Made by a program: the position numbers and the translations under genes
Shown: one piece after another, positions 1 to 7,034 of the stretch
Numbering within the stretch: position 1 is the stretch's first letter
Layout of the letters: the number at the start of each line of letters is the position of its first letter
Source of the DNA: Spirochaetaceae bacterium
GTDB lineage: Bacteria > Spirochaetota > Spirochaetia > Treponematales > Treponemataceae
Reading direction: 5' to 3'
DNA: 17,755 bases
NCBI GenBank assembly: GCA_031272345.1
Contig: JAISTZ010000057.1
Coordinates: forward strand, 1-17,755
The notes under the pieces: model-generated
Told to the model about the DNA's origin: nothing
Databases searched by the model: none
What the model saw: the letters and a program-made list of their open reading frames with translations, nothing else

Positions 1-321
1 GCCCGCGCCCTGGAGGGCCCTGTCGTACACGAGGACCACCGAAGCCAGGTAGTCCAGGGAGCCCCTCCTGGCGTCGCTGAGGGCCTGGGACACGGAGTCC
101 TCCTCCGGCCCCGCGGCAAGGGTCACCGGGAAGTTGGAAACCACGTGTCCCGCTTCAAAGAAATATTCCATCAGGGCGTCCTCGAACAGCCGGGCAGAGT
201 CGGAGATTTTTCCGTTCCCCCGGTCACACTGGCTCACCTGTATTGAAAACTCCGTTGAGTGGGCCAGGGCCCCGAGCGCCAGCAGGGCCCCCAGAAGGGC
301 CAGGTTTTTTTTGCACATCAT
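1..321 (-). CDS. Secreted protein of unknown function, 3' end cut by window edge
   Basis: The reading frame opens at base 321 (ATG ATG) and stays open for 107 codons to the window edge, so the C-terminus is missing. A GGAGG ribosome site at 328-332 sits 6 nt before the first ATG and supports that start. The N-terminus (MMCKKNLALLGALLALGALA, then HSTEF) is a clear signal peptide with an ALA-type cleavage site, so the mature protein is exported. The mature part (FSIQVSQCDRGNGKISDSARLFEDALMEYFFEAG...) matches no family I recognise. It begins 25 nt after the stop of the upstream VWA gene on the same strand, so the two probably form an operon and may work together in the envelope. The existence of the gene is well supported; its function is unknown. 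Confidence 0.75.
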   Translation of the reverse strand, partial: MMCKKNLALLGALLALGALAHSTEFSIQVSQCDRGNGKISDSARLFEDALMEYFFEAGHVVSNFPVTLAAGPEEDSVSQALSDARRGSLDYLASVVLVYDRALQGAG

Positions 322-346
322 GCGCCGCCTCCGAAATCACCGGCTG

Positions 347-1639
347 TCATTGGAGTATCCCCCGATTCGTGTTTTTCCTGTTGTCCGGTATGATGATCGT
401 GTCTATGGTTATGCCCCGCTCACGGGCGGTTCTTTCTATCATTTCCCTGGAATACTTCCCCGACCCCCTGGGCTTTTCGTGGGGTTCCGCGTCCCCTATC
501 AGGACGACCTTTTTCAAGGCCCTGGGATTCCACTCGTAGCAGTCCATGGCGCCCCAGAGGGCCTCGTAGACCGCCTCGGGCACGTCGCCCCCCTCGGTTC
601 CGAGAATCTGGAAGGAATTGAGATTCCTGAAGAACTCCGGCGTCTCCGTGGTGAAGGGGAAGAACTTGACGGGCAGGTCGTGGTAGCGGTAGGTGTCGGT
701 GTAGTCCCTGTAGAGGAGGAGTCCCAGTTTCGGGGGGACCGCAAAGCCCGAAAGGGCCTCCACGAGCCGGGGCATCCAGTCCTGGCGGAGCTTGGCCACG
801 TCGTCCTTCATGCTGCCCGTGGCGTCGATGGCGAAGACCACTTCGAGGAGCGCGGACCTGGGGATCCCCGTGAGGGTTTCCATGATGCGGTCGATCAGGT
901 CCTCCGGGCCCCTGGAAAAGCGGATGCCCCCCCCGCCGAATTCCGCGATGTCCGTGAAGGCGTCCACCGCCGGGGGCGAATAGCCCGTGAGGGAAAGCTC
1001 CGGGACCGGGAGGGCCGGAGGCGCCGGCATGGCGGGGGCCTGGGCGGCGGGCTGGGGTGCAGGCCGCCGGGGGCGGATCACCGAAAAGTCGAACATGAAG
1101 GGATTGTCCGCAAAGCCCCCGGCGTAGTCCGCGTAGTAGGCCCCGAAGGCCCGGATGTTGATGAATATCCCCCGGTCCACGGTCACTTCGCCGTTCCGGG
1201 TCCAGGGATAGCCGTACACCATGGTCCTGGGGATGAACAGGTGGAAGGCCTGGCCGAACAGGTCGTCCGGCTCGGGGGTTGAATCCACGATGCTGTACGT
1301 CGCCCACTCCGACACCAGGGGCCGCCCGTTGAGGTAGCGGATCTCGTCGCCGTTCACGGGGTTCCATTCCAGAGCCCGGTAGGCGTAGTTGTCCACCCGG
1401 CCCGCCGGGTCCTTGGTGGTCTCGGTGAGGAGCACGGACTGAATGTCGGGCTTCTTCCGCACGTACAGATGGTACCCGCTGATGGACTCGAACACACCGG
1501 AGGCGTCCGTCCCGGCGGGAACGGCGATTTCGTACACGGGCTCAAGCCGCAGGTCTTCCCCCAGAATCGAAAAGTCGGCGGCCGTAAGACCGGCGGCGGC
1601 ACAGAGAAAAAGCGCTCCAAAAACAAGACGGGCTTTCAT
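347..1639 (-). CDS. Secreted von Willebrand factor A (VWA) domain protein
   Basis: The protein has 430 aa when started at the ATG at 1639. The frame is open further upstream, but only this start places a signal peptide at the N-terminus (MKARLVFGALFLCAAAGLTA, cleaved before AD). Residues about 21-188 form a beta-rich N-terminal region I do not recognise. Residues 190-215 are a Pro/Ala linker. Residues about 264-420 are a VWA domain with a metal-ion (MIDAS) motif, DATGS at 272-276 after the strand LLEVVFAI, and an acidic strand end, LIGDAEPHE, at 380-388. VWA domains usually bind ligands or partner proteins through a divalent metal. The protein is probably periplasmic or surface exposed, since no C-terminal anchor is seen. 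There is no Shine-Dalgarno; a GATAAT hexamer lies 6 nt before the ATG. The exported protein at 1-321 follows closely. Confidence 0.85.
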   Translation of the reverse strand: MKARLVFGALFLCAAAGLTAADFSILGEDLRLEPVYEIAVPAGTDASGVFESISGYHLYVRKKPDIQSVLLTETTKDPAGRVDNYAYRALEWNPVNGDEIRYLNGRPLVSEWATYSIVDSTPEPDDLFGQAFHLFIPRTMVYGYPWTRNGEVTVDRGIFINIRAFGAYYADYAGGFADNPFMFDFSVIRPRRPAPQPAAQAPAMPAPPALPVPELSLTGYSPPAVDAFTDIAEFGGGGIRFSRGPEDLIDRIMETLTGIPRSALLEVVFAIDATGSMKDDVAKLRQDWMPRLVEALSGFAVPPKLGLLLYRDYTDTYRYHDLPVKFFPFTTETPEFFRNLNSFQILGTEGGDVPEAVYEALWGAMDCYEWNPRALKKVVLIGDAEPHEKPRGSGKYSREMIERTARERGITIDTIIIPDNRKNTNRGILQ

Positions 1640-1645
1640 ACGTTG

Positions 1646-1651
1646 ATTATC
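1646..1651 (-). promoter_or_regulatory. Putative -10 box of the VWA gene (leaderless start)
   Basis: Read on the minus strand the hexamer is GATAAT, five of six matches to TATAAT, and it ends 6 nt before the ATG at 1639. No ribosome site lies in between, so transcription would start at or next to the ATG. No good -35 is visible, so confidence is limited. Confidence 0.35.
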
Positions 1652-1681
1652 GGCAATGGCCGCAAAATTCCGCATTATTTC

Positions 1682-1710
1682 TGGCAATTTTTGACCATCT
1701 CTGGTATACT
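1682..1710 (+). promoter_or_regulatory. Extended -10 promoter for the 1720-4508 operon
   Basis: TATACT at 1705-1710 is preceded by TGG, giving an extended -10 of the TGN type. A weak -35 (TGGCAA, 1682-1687) sits 17 nt upstream. The GTG start of the next gene is 9 nt downstream, so the leader would be absent or only a few bases long. Confidence 0.5.
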
Positions 1711-1719
1711 TTTCCCGCT

Positions 1720-2745
1720 GTGACCGTGAATTCAGAACCCCGAAGGGGGCTGCGTACAAACATCATCGTTTTAACCAAAAACGAGCGCGCCTCCGTGGCG
1801 CGGATACTCAGGCGTTTAAAAGCCGAATCCCCGGTCATCCACGGGACCATCAAGGGCAGATTTCGGGTTTTAACCCGCCTGGCCGATGTGATAGCCCACT
1901 TCCCGTCCCTCCTCGACCGGAAGGCCGTGGCGGATTCCTCCGGGAGGAGTTCCACCCTGATCGACGCCCTCCTGGTGCCCCGCCAGGGGGACACCATGCT
2001 GCACCTCCCCGCAAAGGCGACTCTGGGCAAGGGCTTCCTGGTGGCAAAGTTCCAGTTGTTCCGCCTCCTCTCCGGCCTGGCCCAGCAGCACAACATGAAA
2101 GAGGGGGACATCCGGGACATCCGGGCCAAAACGGGGGCCCTCATGTTCACCCTGATGGCCGAGGACGTGTACCTGAATCTCCTGGACGACAGGACCCTCC
2201 CCCTGGAAATGCGCCGCCAGGCGGCCATGTGGCTGATCCTCCTCTGGGACCACCGCACGGACTTCATCGCCAAGGACACGGCCCCGGTGCTCCAGGCCCT
2301 GTGGGACTGCCGGGCCGACCTGGCCCCGGCCTTCGGCACCATGAAGGGCAAGTTCGAATTCCTCCTGGTTTCGTCCGACCTGGACGAAAAATGGCAGGAC
2401 TTCGCCGCCTCGATCACCGAGGGCTCCGCCGCCGGGGCCGCCCTCCAGGAGTTCCTCTTCGGGCTTTCCTACGAGCAGATCGACCGGGTCAACAGGAAGA
2501 TGAAGGAGCAGGGGGTGACCGCCGTGGACCGGGACGAGATTTCCGCCTTCCTGGGGGAGGACATCAAATTCGACCTGAGCGCGGACCAGCGGGACTTTTA
2601 CATGTTCTACACCTACCGCCGGGACAACGCCCGCGCCCGGAGACGCCTGGGCCTGGCGGGCCCCCACTTCACCCTTGAGGACTATTACATCCGCTTCATG
2701 CTGAAGCGCTACAAGGAGACCCTCTTCAATGACCTCTTCCTATAA
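1720..2745 (+). CDS. Conserved-looking hypothetical protein, 341 aa
   Basis: I do not recognise the family. The protein is soluble and mostly helical, with no signal peptide or membrane segment. It is rich in charged helices (for example AMWLILLWDHRTDFIAKDTAPVL) and has a basic, aromatic C-terminal end (residues about 290-341: DFYMFYTYRRDNARARRRLG, then DYYIRFMLKRYKETLFNDLFL). The GTG start at 1720 is chosen because it is the most upstream start after an extended -10 box. GTG at 1726 is equally possible, and no Shine-Dalgarno decides between them. The 3' end overlaps the XRE-cupin regulator by 17 nt, so the two are very likely co-translated with hisC behind them. The gene itself is well supported by coding pattern and tight overlap; the role is unknown. 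Confidence 0.75.
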   Translation: MTVNSEPRRGLRTNIIVLTKNERASVARILRRLKAESPVIHGTIKGRFRVLTRLADVIAHFPSLLDRKAVADSSGRSSTLIDALLVPRQGDTMLHLPAKATLGKGFLVAKFQLFRLLSGLAQQHNMKEGDIRDIRAKTGALMFTLMAEDVYLNLLDDRTLPLEMRRQAAMWLILLWDHRTDFIAKDTAPVLQALWDCRADLAPAFGTMKGKFEFLLVSSDLDEKWQDFAASITEGSAAGAALQEFLFGLSYEQIDRVNRKMKEQGVTAVDRDEISAFLGEDIKFDLSADQRDFYMFYTYRRDNARARRRLGLAGPHFTLEDYYIRFMLKRYKETLFNDLFL

Positions 2746-3316
2746 CAAGCAGTTCCCCTACCGGTTCGGCGCAAAAATCAGGACCATCCGGGAGCGGAAG
2801 GGGCTCACCCTCAGGCAGGTCGCCCAGGCCGCCCAGGTGAGCGAAAGCCTGGTGTCCCAGATCGAGCGCAACAAGGTGTCCCCGGCGATCGACACCCTCC
2901 TGGCGATTGCCTCGGCCCTGGACATCAACCTGGAGTACCTCTTCGAGGAATTCCGCCGCACGGGCAAGGTCCAGGTGATTCGGGCGGGGGAGCGCCGGAT
3001 CGTCACCGAGGGGGCCGTGGTCTACCAGGAGCTCGCCAGACCCGCGGAAAACGACGGCACCCACGCCCTGGAGTCCTTCATGGTGATCGTGCCCCCAGGG
3101 GAGCACACCCACAGCGGCTCCTACGGCCACATCGGGCGGGAATTCGGCATCATCGTGGAGGGGGAGGCCCGGTTCGAATACGAGGGGGAGGCGTACACCC
3201 TCTCCGAGGGGGACAGCGTCTCCTTCGCCGCGTCCATCCCCCACACGATTTCCAATCCGGGAACCGCCACCCTCCGGGCCTTTTGGGTCGTAAGCCCGCC
3301 CCACCGGTTCGGCTGA
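2729..3316 (+). CDS. XRE-family transcriptional regulator with C-terminal cupin sensor
   Basis: The protein has 195 aa. Residues about 12-70 form a lambda-repressor-type helix-turn-helix (FGAKIRTIRERKGLTLRQVA, then SESLVSQIERNKVSPAIDTLLAIASAL). Residues about 115-190 are a small cupin barrel (VPPGEHTHSG, then FGIIVEGEARFEYEGEAYTLSEGDSVSF and PHTISNPG). Likely metal-ligand positions are H126, H128, E138 and H172. This is the PuuR/SutR-like architecture, in which the cupin senses a small metabolite and the HTH binds DNA. An AAGGAG site at 2713-2718 lies 10 nt before the ATG, inside the upstream gene, whose stop it overlaps. Because hisC follows 31 nt later, the regulator may control this operon or amino-acid metabolism; that is inference. 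The effector cannot be read from the sequence. Confidence 0.9.
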   Translation: MTSSYNKQFPYRFGAKIRTIRERKGLTLRQVAQAAQVSESLVSQIERNKVSPAIDTLLAIASALDINLEYLFEEFRRTGKVQVIRAGERRIVTEGAVVYQELARPAENDGTHALESFMVIVPPGEHTHSGSYGHIGREFGIIVEGEARFEYEGEAYTLSEGDSVSFAASIPHTISNPGTATLRAFWVVSPPHRFG

Positions 3317-3335
3317 GGGTGATTTCTTCAATAAT

Positions 3336-3342
3336 AAAGGAG
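3336..3342 (+). promoter_or_regulatory. Ribosome binding site that fixes the hisC start
   Basis: AAAGGAG at 3336-3342 is 5 nt before the ATG at 3348. An in-frame GTG at 3342 overlaps this site and therefore cannot be the used start, which sets the protein at 386 aa. Confidence 0.7.
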
Positions 3343-3347
3343 TGACC

Positions 3348-4508
3348 ATGAACGGACATACGAAATTTCAGGCGGAGCGGGTCTCCCGGCTCAACCCCTA
3401 CGTGCCCGGGGAGCAGCCCAGGGACAGGGACTACATCAAGCTGAACGCCAACGAGAACCCCTACCCCCCGTCCCCGGCTGTATTACAAGCTGTATTACAA
3501 ACCCTCCGGGACAACCCCATGGCCACGGCCCGCTACCCGGACCCGGATTCCCTGGACCTCAAAAAAGCCATAGCCTCCCTCCTCAACCGCACCGGGGGAG
3601 TCCTTGCCAGGGCGGTCGTTGCCGGGGGCGCGGTCTCCCCCTCCCCCGGGGACGCCCTGGGCTTCGAGGTGACCCCGGAGATGATCTTCTGCGGCAACGG
3701 GAGCGACGAGGTGCTCTCCTTCGTGTTCTACGCCTTCTTCGACGGTGACCGCCCCCTGATCACCCTGGAGCACACCTACAGCTTCTACCCGGTCTACGGC
3801 CTCTACTACGGCATCCCCCTCAAGGCGGTCCCCCTCACCCCCCGGTGGCAGGTTGACGTGTCCGGGGTTGCTGAGGCGGCCGGGGCGGCAGACTCCGGCG
3901 TGATTCTGCCGAACCCCAACGCCCCCACGGGTATCGCCCTTTCCAGGGAGGAGGTGCGGGGCCTCCTCCGCCGATGCCCCCCGGACCGGGCCGTCGTGAT
4001 TGACGAAGCCTACGCCGACTTCGGGGGAGAGAGCTGCCTGGGGCTCCTCCCCGAGTTCCCGAACCTGGTGATTGTCCGTACCTTCTCCAAGAGCCTCTCC
4101 GGGGCGGGCCTCCGCCTGGGCTACGCGGTGGCCTCAGGGGAGCTCTGCCGGGTCCTTACCCAGGTGAAGAACTCCTTCAACCACTTCCCCCTGGACGCCC
4201 TTACCCAGCGGGCGGGAATCGCCGCCTGTTCCGACCCGGCCTGGTACGCCGCAAACGCCGCGAAAATCGCTTCCGAGCGGGATTCCCTTGCGGCCTTCCT
4301 CCGGGACCGGGGGTGGCTCGTCCTCCCCTCGTCGGCGAATTTCCTGTTCACGCAAAAGCCGGGGCACAGCGGCAGGGCCCTCTACGGGCGCCTCCGGGAC
4401 CAGGGCATCCTGGTGCGGCGGTTCGACATCCCCGGCATCGAGGACTTCCTGCGGATAACCGTGGGCACGGCGGCGCAGATGGCGGCCCTCAAAGAAGCTC
4501 TGGGGTAA
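3348..4508 (+). CDS. hisC: Histidinol-phosphate aminotransferase (class I/II PLP enzyme)
   Basis: The enzyme transfers the amino group between L-histidinol phosphate/imidazole-acetol phosphate and glutamate/2-oxoglutarate in histidine synthesis. The HisC landmarks are all present: KLNANENPYPPSP (31-43), RYPDPDSLDLKKAI (62-75), CGNGSDEVL (115-123), NPNAPTG (189-195), VVIDEAYADFG (216-226), the PLP-lysine motif RTFSKSLSGAGLRLGYA with K248, and the substrate arginine in FLRITVGT. At 386 aa it is longer than the usual 350-365 aa. Most of the excess is a Gly/Ala/Pro-rich insert at about residues 82-105. A further four residues come from an in-frame 12-bp tandem duplication (AVLQAVLQ). It is third in an operon with an XRE-cupin regulator, not in a histidine gene cluster. 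Other acidic or aromatic aminotransferase activity is possible in this family, but the motifs favour HisC. Confidence 0.93.
   Translation: MNGHTKFQAERVSRLNPYVPGEQPRDRDYIKLNANENPYPPSPAVLQAVLQTLRDNPMATARYPDPDSLDLKKAIASLLNRTGGVLARAVVAGGAVSPSPGDALGFEVTPEMIFCGNGSDEVLSFVFYAFFDGDRPLITLEHTYSFYPVYGLYYGIPLKAVPLTPRWQVDVSGVAEAAGAADSGVILPNPNAPTGIALSREEVRGLLRRCPPDRAVVIDEAYADFGGESCLGLLPEFPNLVIVRTFSKSLSGAGLRLGYAVASGELCRVLTQVKNSFNHFPLDALTQRAGIAACSDPAWYAANAAKIASERDSLAAFLRDRGWLVLPSSANFLFTQKPGHSGRALYGRLRDQGILVRRFDIPGIEDFLRITVGTAAQMAALKEALG
3477..3500 (+). repeat. In-frame 12-bp tandem duplication inside hisC
   Basis: The unit GCTGTATTACAA occurs twice in tandem without mismatch and encodes AVLQAVLQ. Its codons (GTA, TTA, CAA) are AT-rich and unlike the surrounding GC-rich codons. 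Confidence 0.8.
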
Positions 4509-4535
4509 AAAAAGGTCCCGGCGTCAAGGCTGAAA

Positions 4536-7034
4536 TCACAGGCTTATCTGCATATTATCCGGGCTGTTGTCCGAAAATATCACCCCCGCTACATCGGTAG
4601 GCGCTACATCGAATTTGGGACTATAAGGATCATCCGTGTTCACTACCCACGGCGTTGCCGCAAGGCCGGAGCCGTCAACGGGCAGCATGGCGAATATTCC
4701 GCCGCCGCCGATACTTTCCGAAGCCCGGTTGCCGCTGATTGCGGTTCGCGCGGCAGGGTCGAATTCCATTGAGCCCCTGTCCATAAAAATCCCGCCGGCG
4801 GCGACACTGCTTCTGTTGCCGCTGATAGCGCCGCCGCTGAATTTTCCGTCCCCCTCCATCGACGCAATGCCGCCGCCATAAAACGAGGCGAGGTTGTTGC
4901 TGATGTCGGTATCGGTGCATGTGAATGAAGCCGTCTGAACAAAAAGCCCGCCGCCGATTGTGGCGCTGTTTCCGGTAATGGCGCAGCCGGAAAACTCAAC
5001 CCCATAACTCTGATTGATCACGGCCCCCCCGCCTGCCAGATGGCTGTTGTCCCGGATCGTCACCCTGTTCAACTTCAGCGACGCAGCGTTTGGTGATGCT
5101 TCATCGCCGCAGGAATCTATGAAAACAGACCCTTCGGCCATGTTTCCGTAATCAGAGGGTGATCCCTCTTCTATGTCATCTATTTTGAACTCGTAACTAT
5201 AGGGACCGTCAGCCGAGCCGGTGATGGTGACGCCCTCAAGGATTGTCCCGGTGACAATGCCCTTGGCCACCACCACGTGGACCGCGTTCACCGAGGACGA
5301 AATCGCCCCGGAAAGGATGGTCTCGTTTCCGGCGATGTCCCTGCCGCCGCTTCGTTCGGTTTCGTTTCCGGCGAAACCGCCGTAGATATTCACGCCCCCG
5401 CGGAGGAAGAAGGACCAGCAATACCTTTGATTGAAATCATAACCGGCATTTTCCGCAAGAACACCGTTCCACACCGGCGCGTCATCGTAGTTTCCATCCG
5501 CGGCCCAGGCCCAATAGGGCGTGTAGGTTCCGGCGGCTATCCAGATTTCGTTCCAGTCGCAGTCGGCGGTCCAGGCGTCTATCAGGCCCTGGAGGTCGCT
5601 CGTGGCGGTGCCCCAGGTTGTGGCGTCGCCGAAGATCCGGTAGTCTGCCGGGTTTGCATCTTCCGGGTTTATTCCTGAGGGAAGCACAGGAGCGCCGTCA
5701 GGGGTATAGGGCGACCCCGCGGGGTCCCCCGGACGCACCAGGCGGACATTGGGGGGAGGCAAATTCCCGGAAAAATTCCCGTCGTCCCAGGTCCAGGTGG
5801 TTTTTACCCGTATCTTTTCGTAGGTGTCGTCCGGGTCATAGGAGGGCATGATGTATGAATATGTGGTGGATGAACCTGCCGGCACTAATGCGATTTGCTT
5901 CCAATTGTCATCGTCAGTTATATCACCGCCGGAATAGGATTCATACATCAAAAATGACACTTTTATTCCCACGGGAGGCGTTATGGAAAAGACAAGAAGG
6001 CTTTCCGGTTCAAAGTGGCCCACAGCGGGGTCAGAGGCGTCATGGCCGGTAAGGGCAAATTCCAACCCTGGGTTTGACGGATCAGAGGCGTCGAACATGA
6101 AGGCGGGCCGCTCCTGAATCTTGAAGGCGTACTCTTCATATACCAGGTCCGCAGGGCCGTTTGGGGGCGGCGGGTTGGGGTTGTTCAAATCGAGGCCCGC
6201 ATACCACACCCGGATGTAGAGGTAGGGTTTTGTGCCGGAGTCCCAGTTTGAAAGCTCAACGGCGTATGCGTCCGCCCTTTCGGTAGTAAAAATATCACCA
6301 TACTCGGGGTCTGCGTCAGGATAACCGGCGCTTGCGGCGTACTGGATTCTCGTGTTTCCCCGGAGGAATGCGTTGAACCGTACCACATCCGTCTCCGGGG
6401 ACACGAGAAAGGCAAAGTGTTTGGAATCTTCAGGCGCCACCAGGGAGGAAGAATTTTTTGTTCCGTTGTAGAGCCGGGTTTTGTCATAACTCGGGAAACT
6501 CCGCACCGACGTCAACGGGGTGTTTGCAGCCGAATTCCCCTGTTCCAATTTGAAGTTCCAGAGCATGGTGTCGATGCCCCGGTGCACCACCACGGTGTTG
6601 ACGGATTCTTCCATGTAGCGCTGGGTTACCCGGACTTTAACCACTATGGTTTCAAGGTACTGGCCGGGATTCTTTCCGGGGATAAATTTGATGTACCCGG
6701 ACGGGCTTTCCGGGGAAAATGCGCCGGAATAGGAATAGGCGAATCTATCTCCCGCAACCGCGCCGGGCTGCGTGGCGGTGTAGGAATAGGCCACGGAACC
6801 GCCGTTACGGGCAAAGCCCCTTACCGTAAACGCCTCGGTCATTGCCGGGACGGTTACCGTGTATTCCCTTTCGTTGCGGGGATTCTGTTCCAGGGCATAA
6901 GCGGCGCCGTCGTCAGCCAGGATGCTCAGGTTGTCCGCGACCGCGGGCCCGTAGAGGAGGTCCTGCACGTAGGGGTTGTTGCAGGAGGGGAACAGAAAAA
7001 CCGCGCACCAAAAAAGCGTTGTGAATTTTTTCAT
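4536..7034 (-). CDS. Large surface lipoprotein with right-handed beta-helix domain (paralogue B)
   Basis: The protein has 832 aa. A type II signal peptide (MKKFTTLFWCAVFLFPSC) gives lipidated Cys18, followed at 20-31 by NPYVQDLLYGPA, a motif shared with the neighbouring paralogue. Residues about 35-152 resemble a cadherin-like beta-sandwich (YTVTVPAMTEAFTVRGFA to ESVNTVVVHRG). Residues 160-450 are more beta-rich, Pro/Asp-rich modules. From about 470 the protein has the layout of adhesin/POMP-type beta-helix proteins: a lead-in strand with EIWIAAGTYTP (496-506), FFLRGGVNIYGGFAGNETE (542-560) and ETILSGAI, then coils with GGGAV, GGGLF, GGGIA, AGGIF and GGGIF (668-781). No catalytic signature is visible, so ligand or polysaccharide binding is as likely as lyase activity. 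The start is coupled to the upstream gene by an ATGA overlap (7031-7034). It is last in the four-gene envelope operon. Confidence 0.88.
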   Translation of the reverse strand: MKKFTTLFWCAVFLFPSCNNPYVQDLLYGPAVADNLSILADDGAAYALEQNPRNEREYTVTVPAMTEAFTVRGFARNGGSVAYSYTATQPGAVAGDRFAYSYSGAFSPESPSGYIKFIPGKNPGQYLETIVVKVRVTQRYMEESVNTVVVHRGIDTMLWNFKLEQGNSAANTPLTSVRSFPSYDKTRLYNGTKNSSSLVAPEDSKHFAFLVSPETDVVRFNAFLRGNTRIQYAASAGYPDADPEYGDIFTTERADAYAVELSNWDSGTKPYLYIRVWYAGLDLNNPNPPPPNGPADLVYEEYAFKIQERPAFMFDASDPSNPGLEFALTGHDASDPAVGHFEPESLLVFSITPPVGIKVSFLMYESYSGGDITDDDNWKQIALVPAGSSTTYSYIMPSYDPDDTYEKIRVKTTWTWDDGNFSGNLPPPNVRLVRPGDPAGSPYTPDGAPVLPSGINPEDANPADYRIFGDATTWGTATSDLQGLIDAWTADCDWNEIWIAAGTYTPYWAWAADGNYDDAPVWNGVLAENAGYDFNQRYCWSFFLRGGVNIYGGFAGNETERSGGRDIAGNETILSGAISSSVNAVHVVVAKGIVTGTILEGVTITGSADGPYSYEFKIDDIEEGSPSDYGNMAEGSVFIDSCGDEASPNAASLKLNRVTIRDNSHLAGGGAVINQSYGVEFSGCAITGNSATIGGGLFVQTASFTCTDTDISNNLASFYGGGIASMEGDGKFSGGAISGNRSSVAAGGIFMDRGSMEFDPAARTAISGNRASESIGGGGIFAMLPVDGSGLAATPWVVNTDDPYSPKFDVAPTDVAGVIFSDNSPDNMQISL

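Noticed and set aside
134..1282. Plus-strand open frame of 382 codons
   Set aside because: It lies antisense to the VWA gene and its signal-peptide neighbour, has composition typical of a GC-rich shadow frame, and shows no domain.
1647..2417. Minus-strand frame of 256 codons
   Set aside because: It is Arg/Ser-rich and antisense to the 341-aa gene, which has a promoter and an overlapping partner.
4509..4535. Terminator between hisC and lipoprotein B
   Set aside because: A T-run exists on the minus strand, but no convincing GC-rich stem precedes it.
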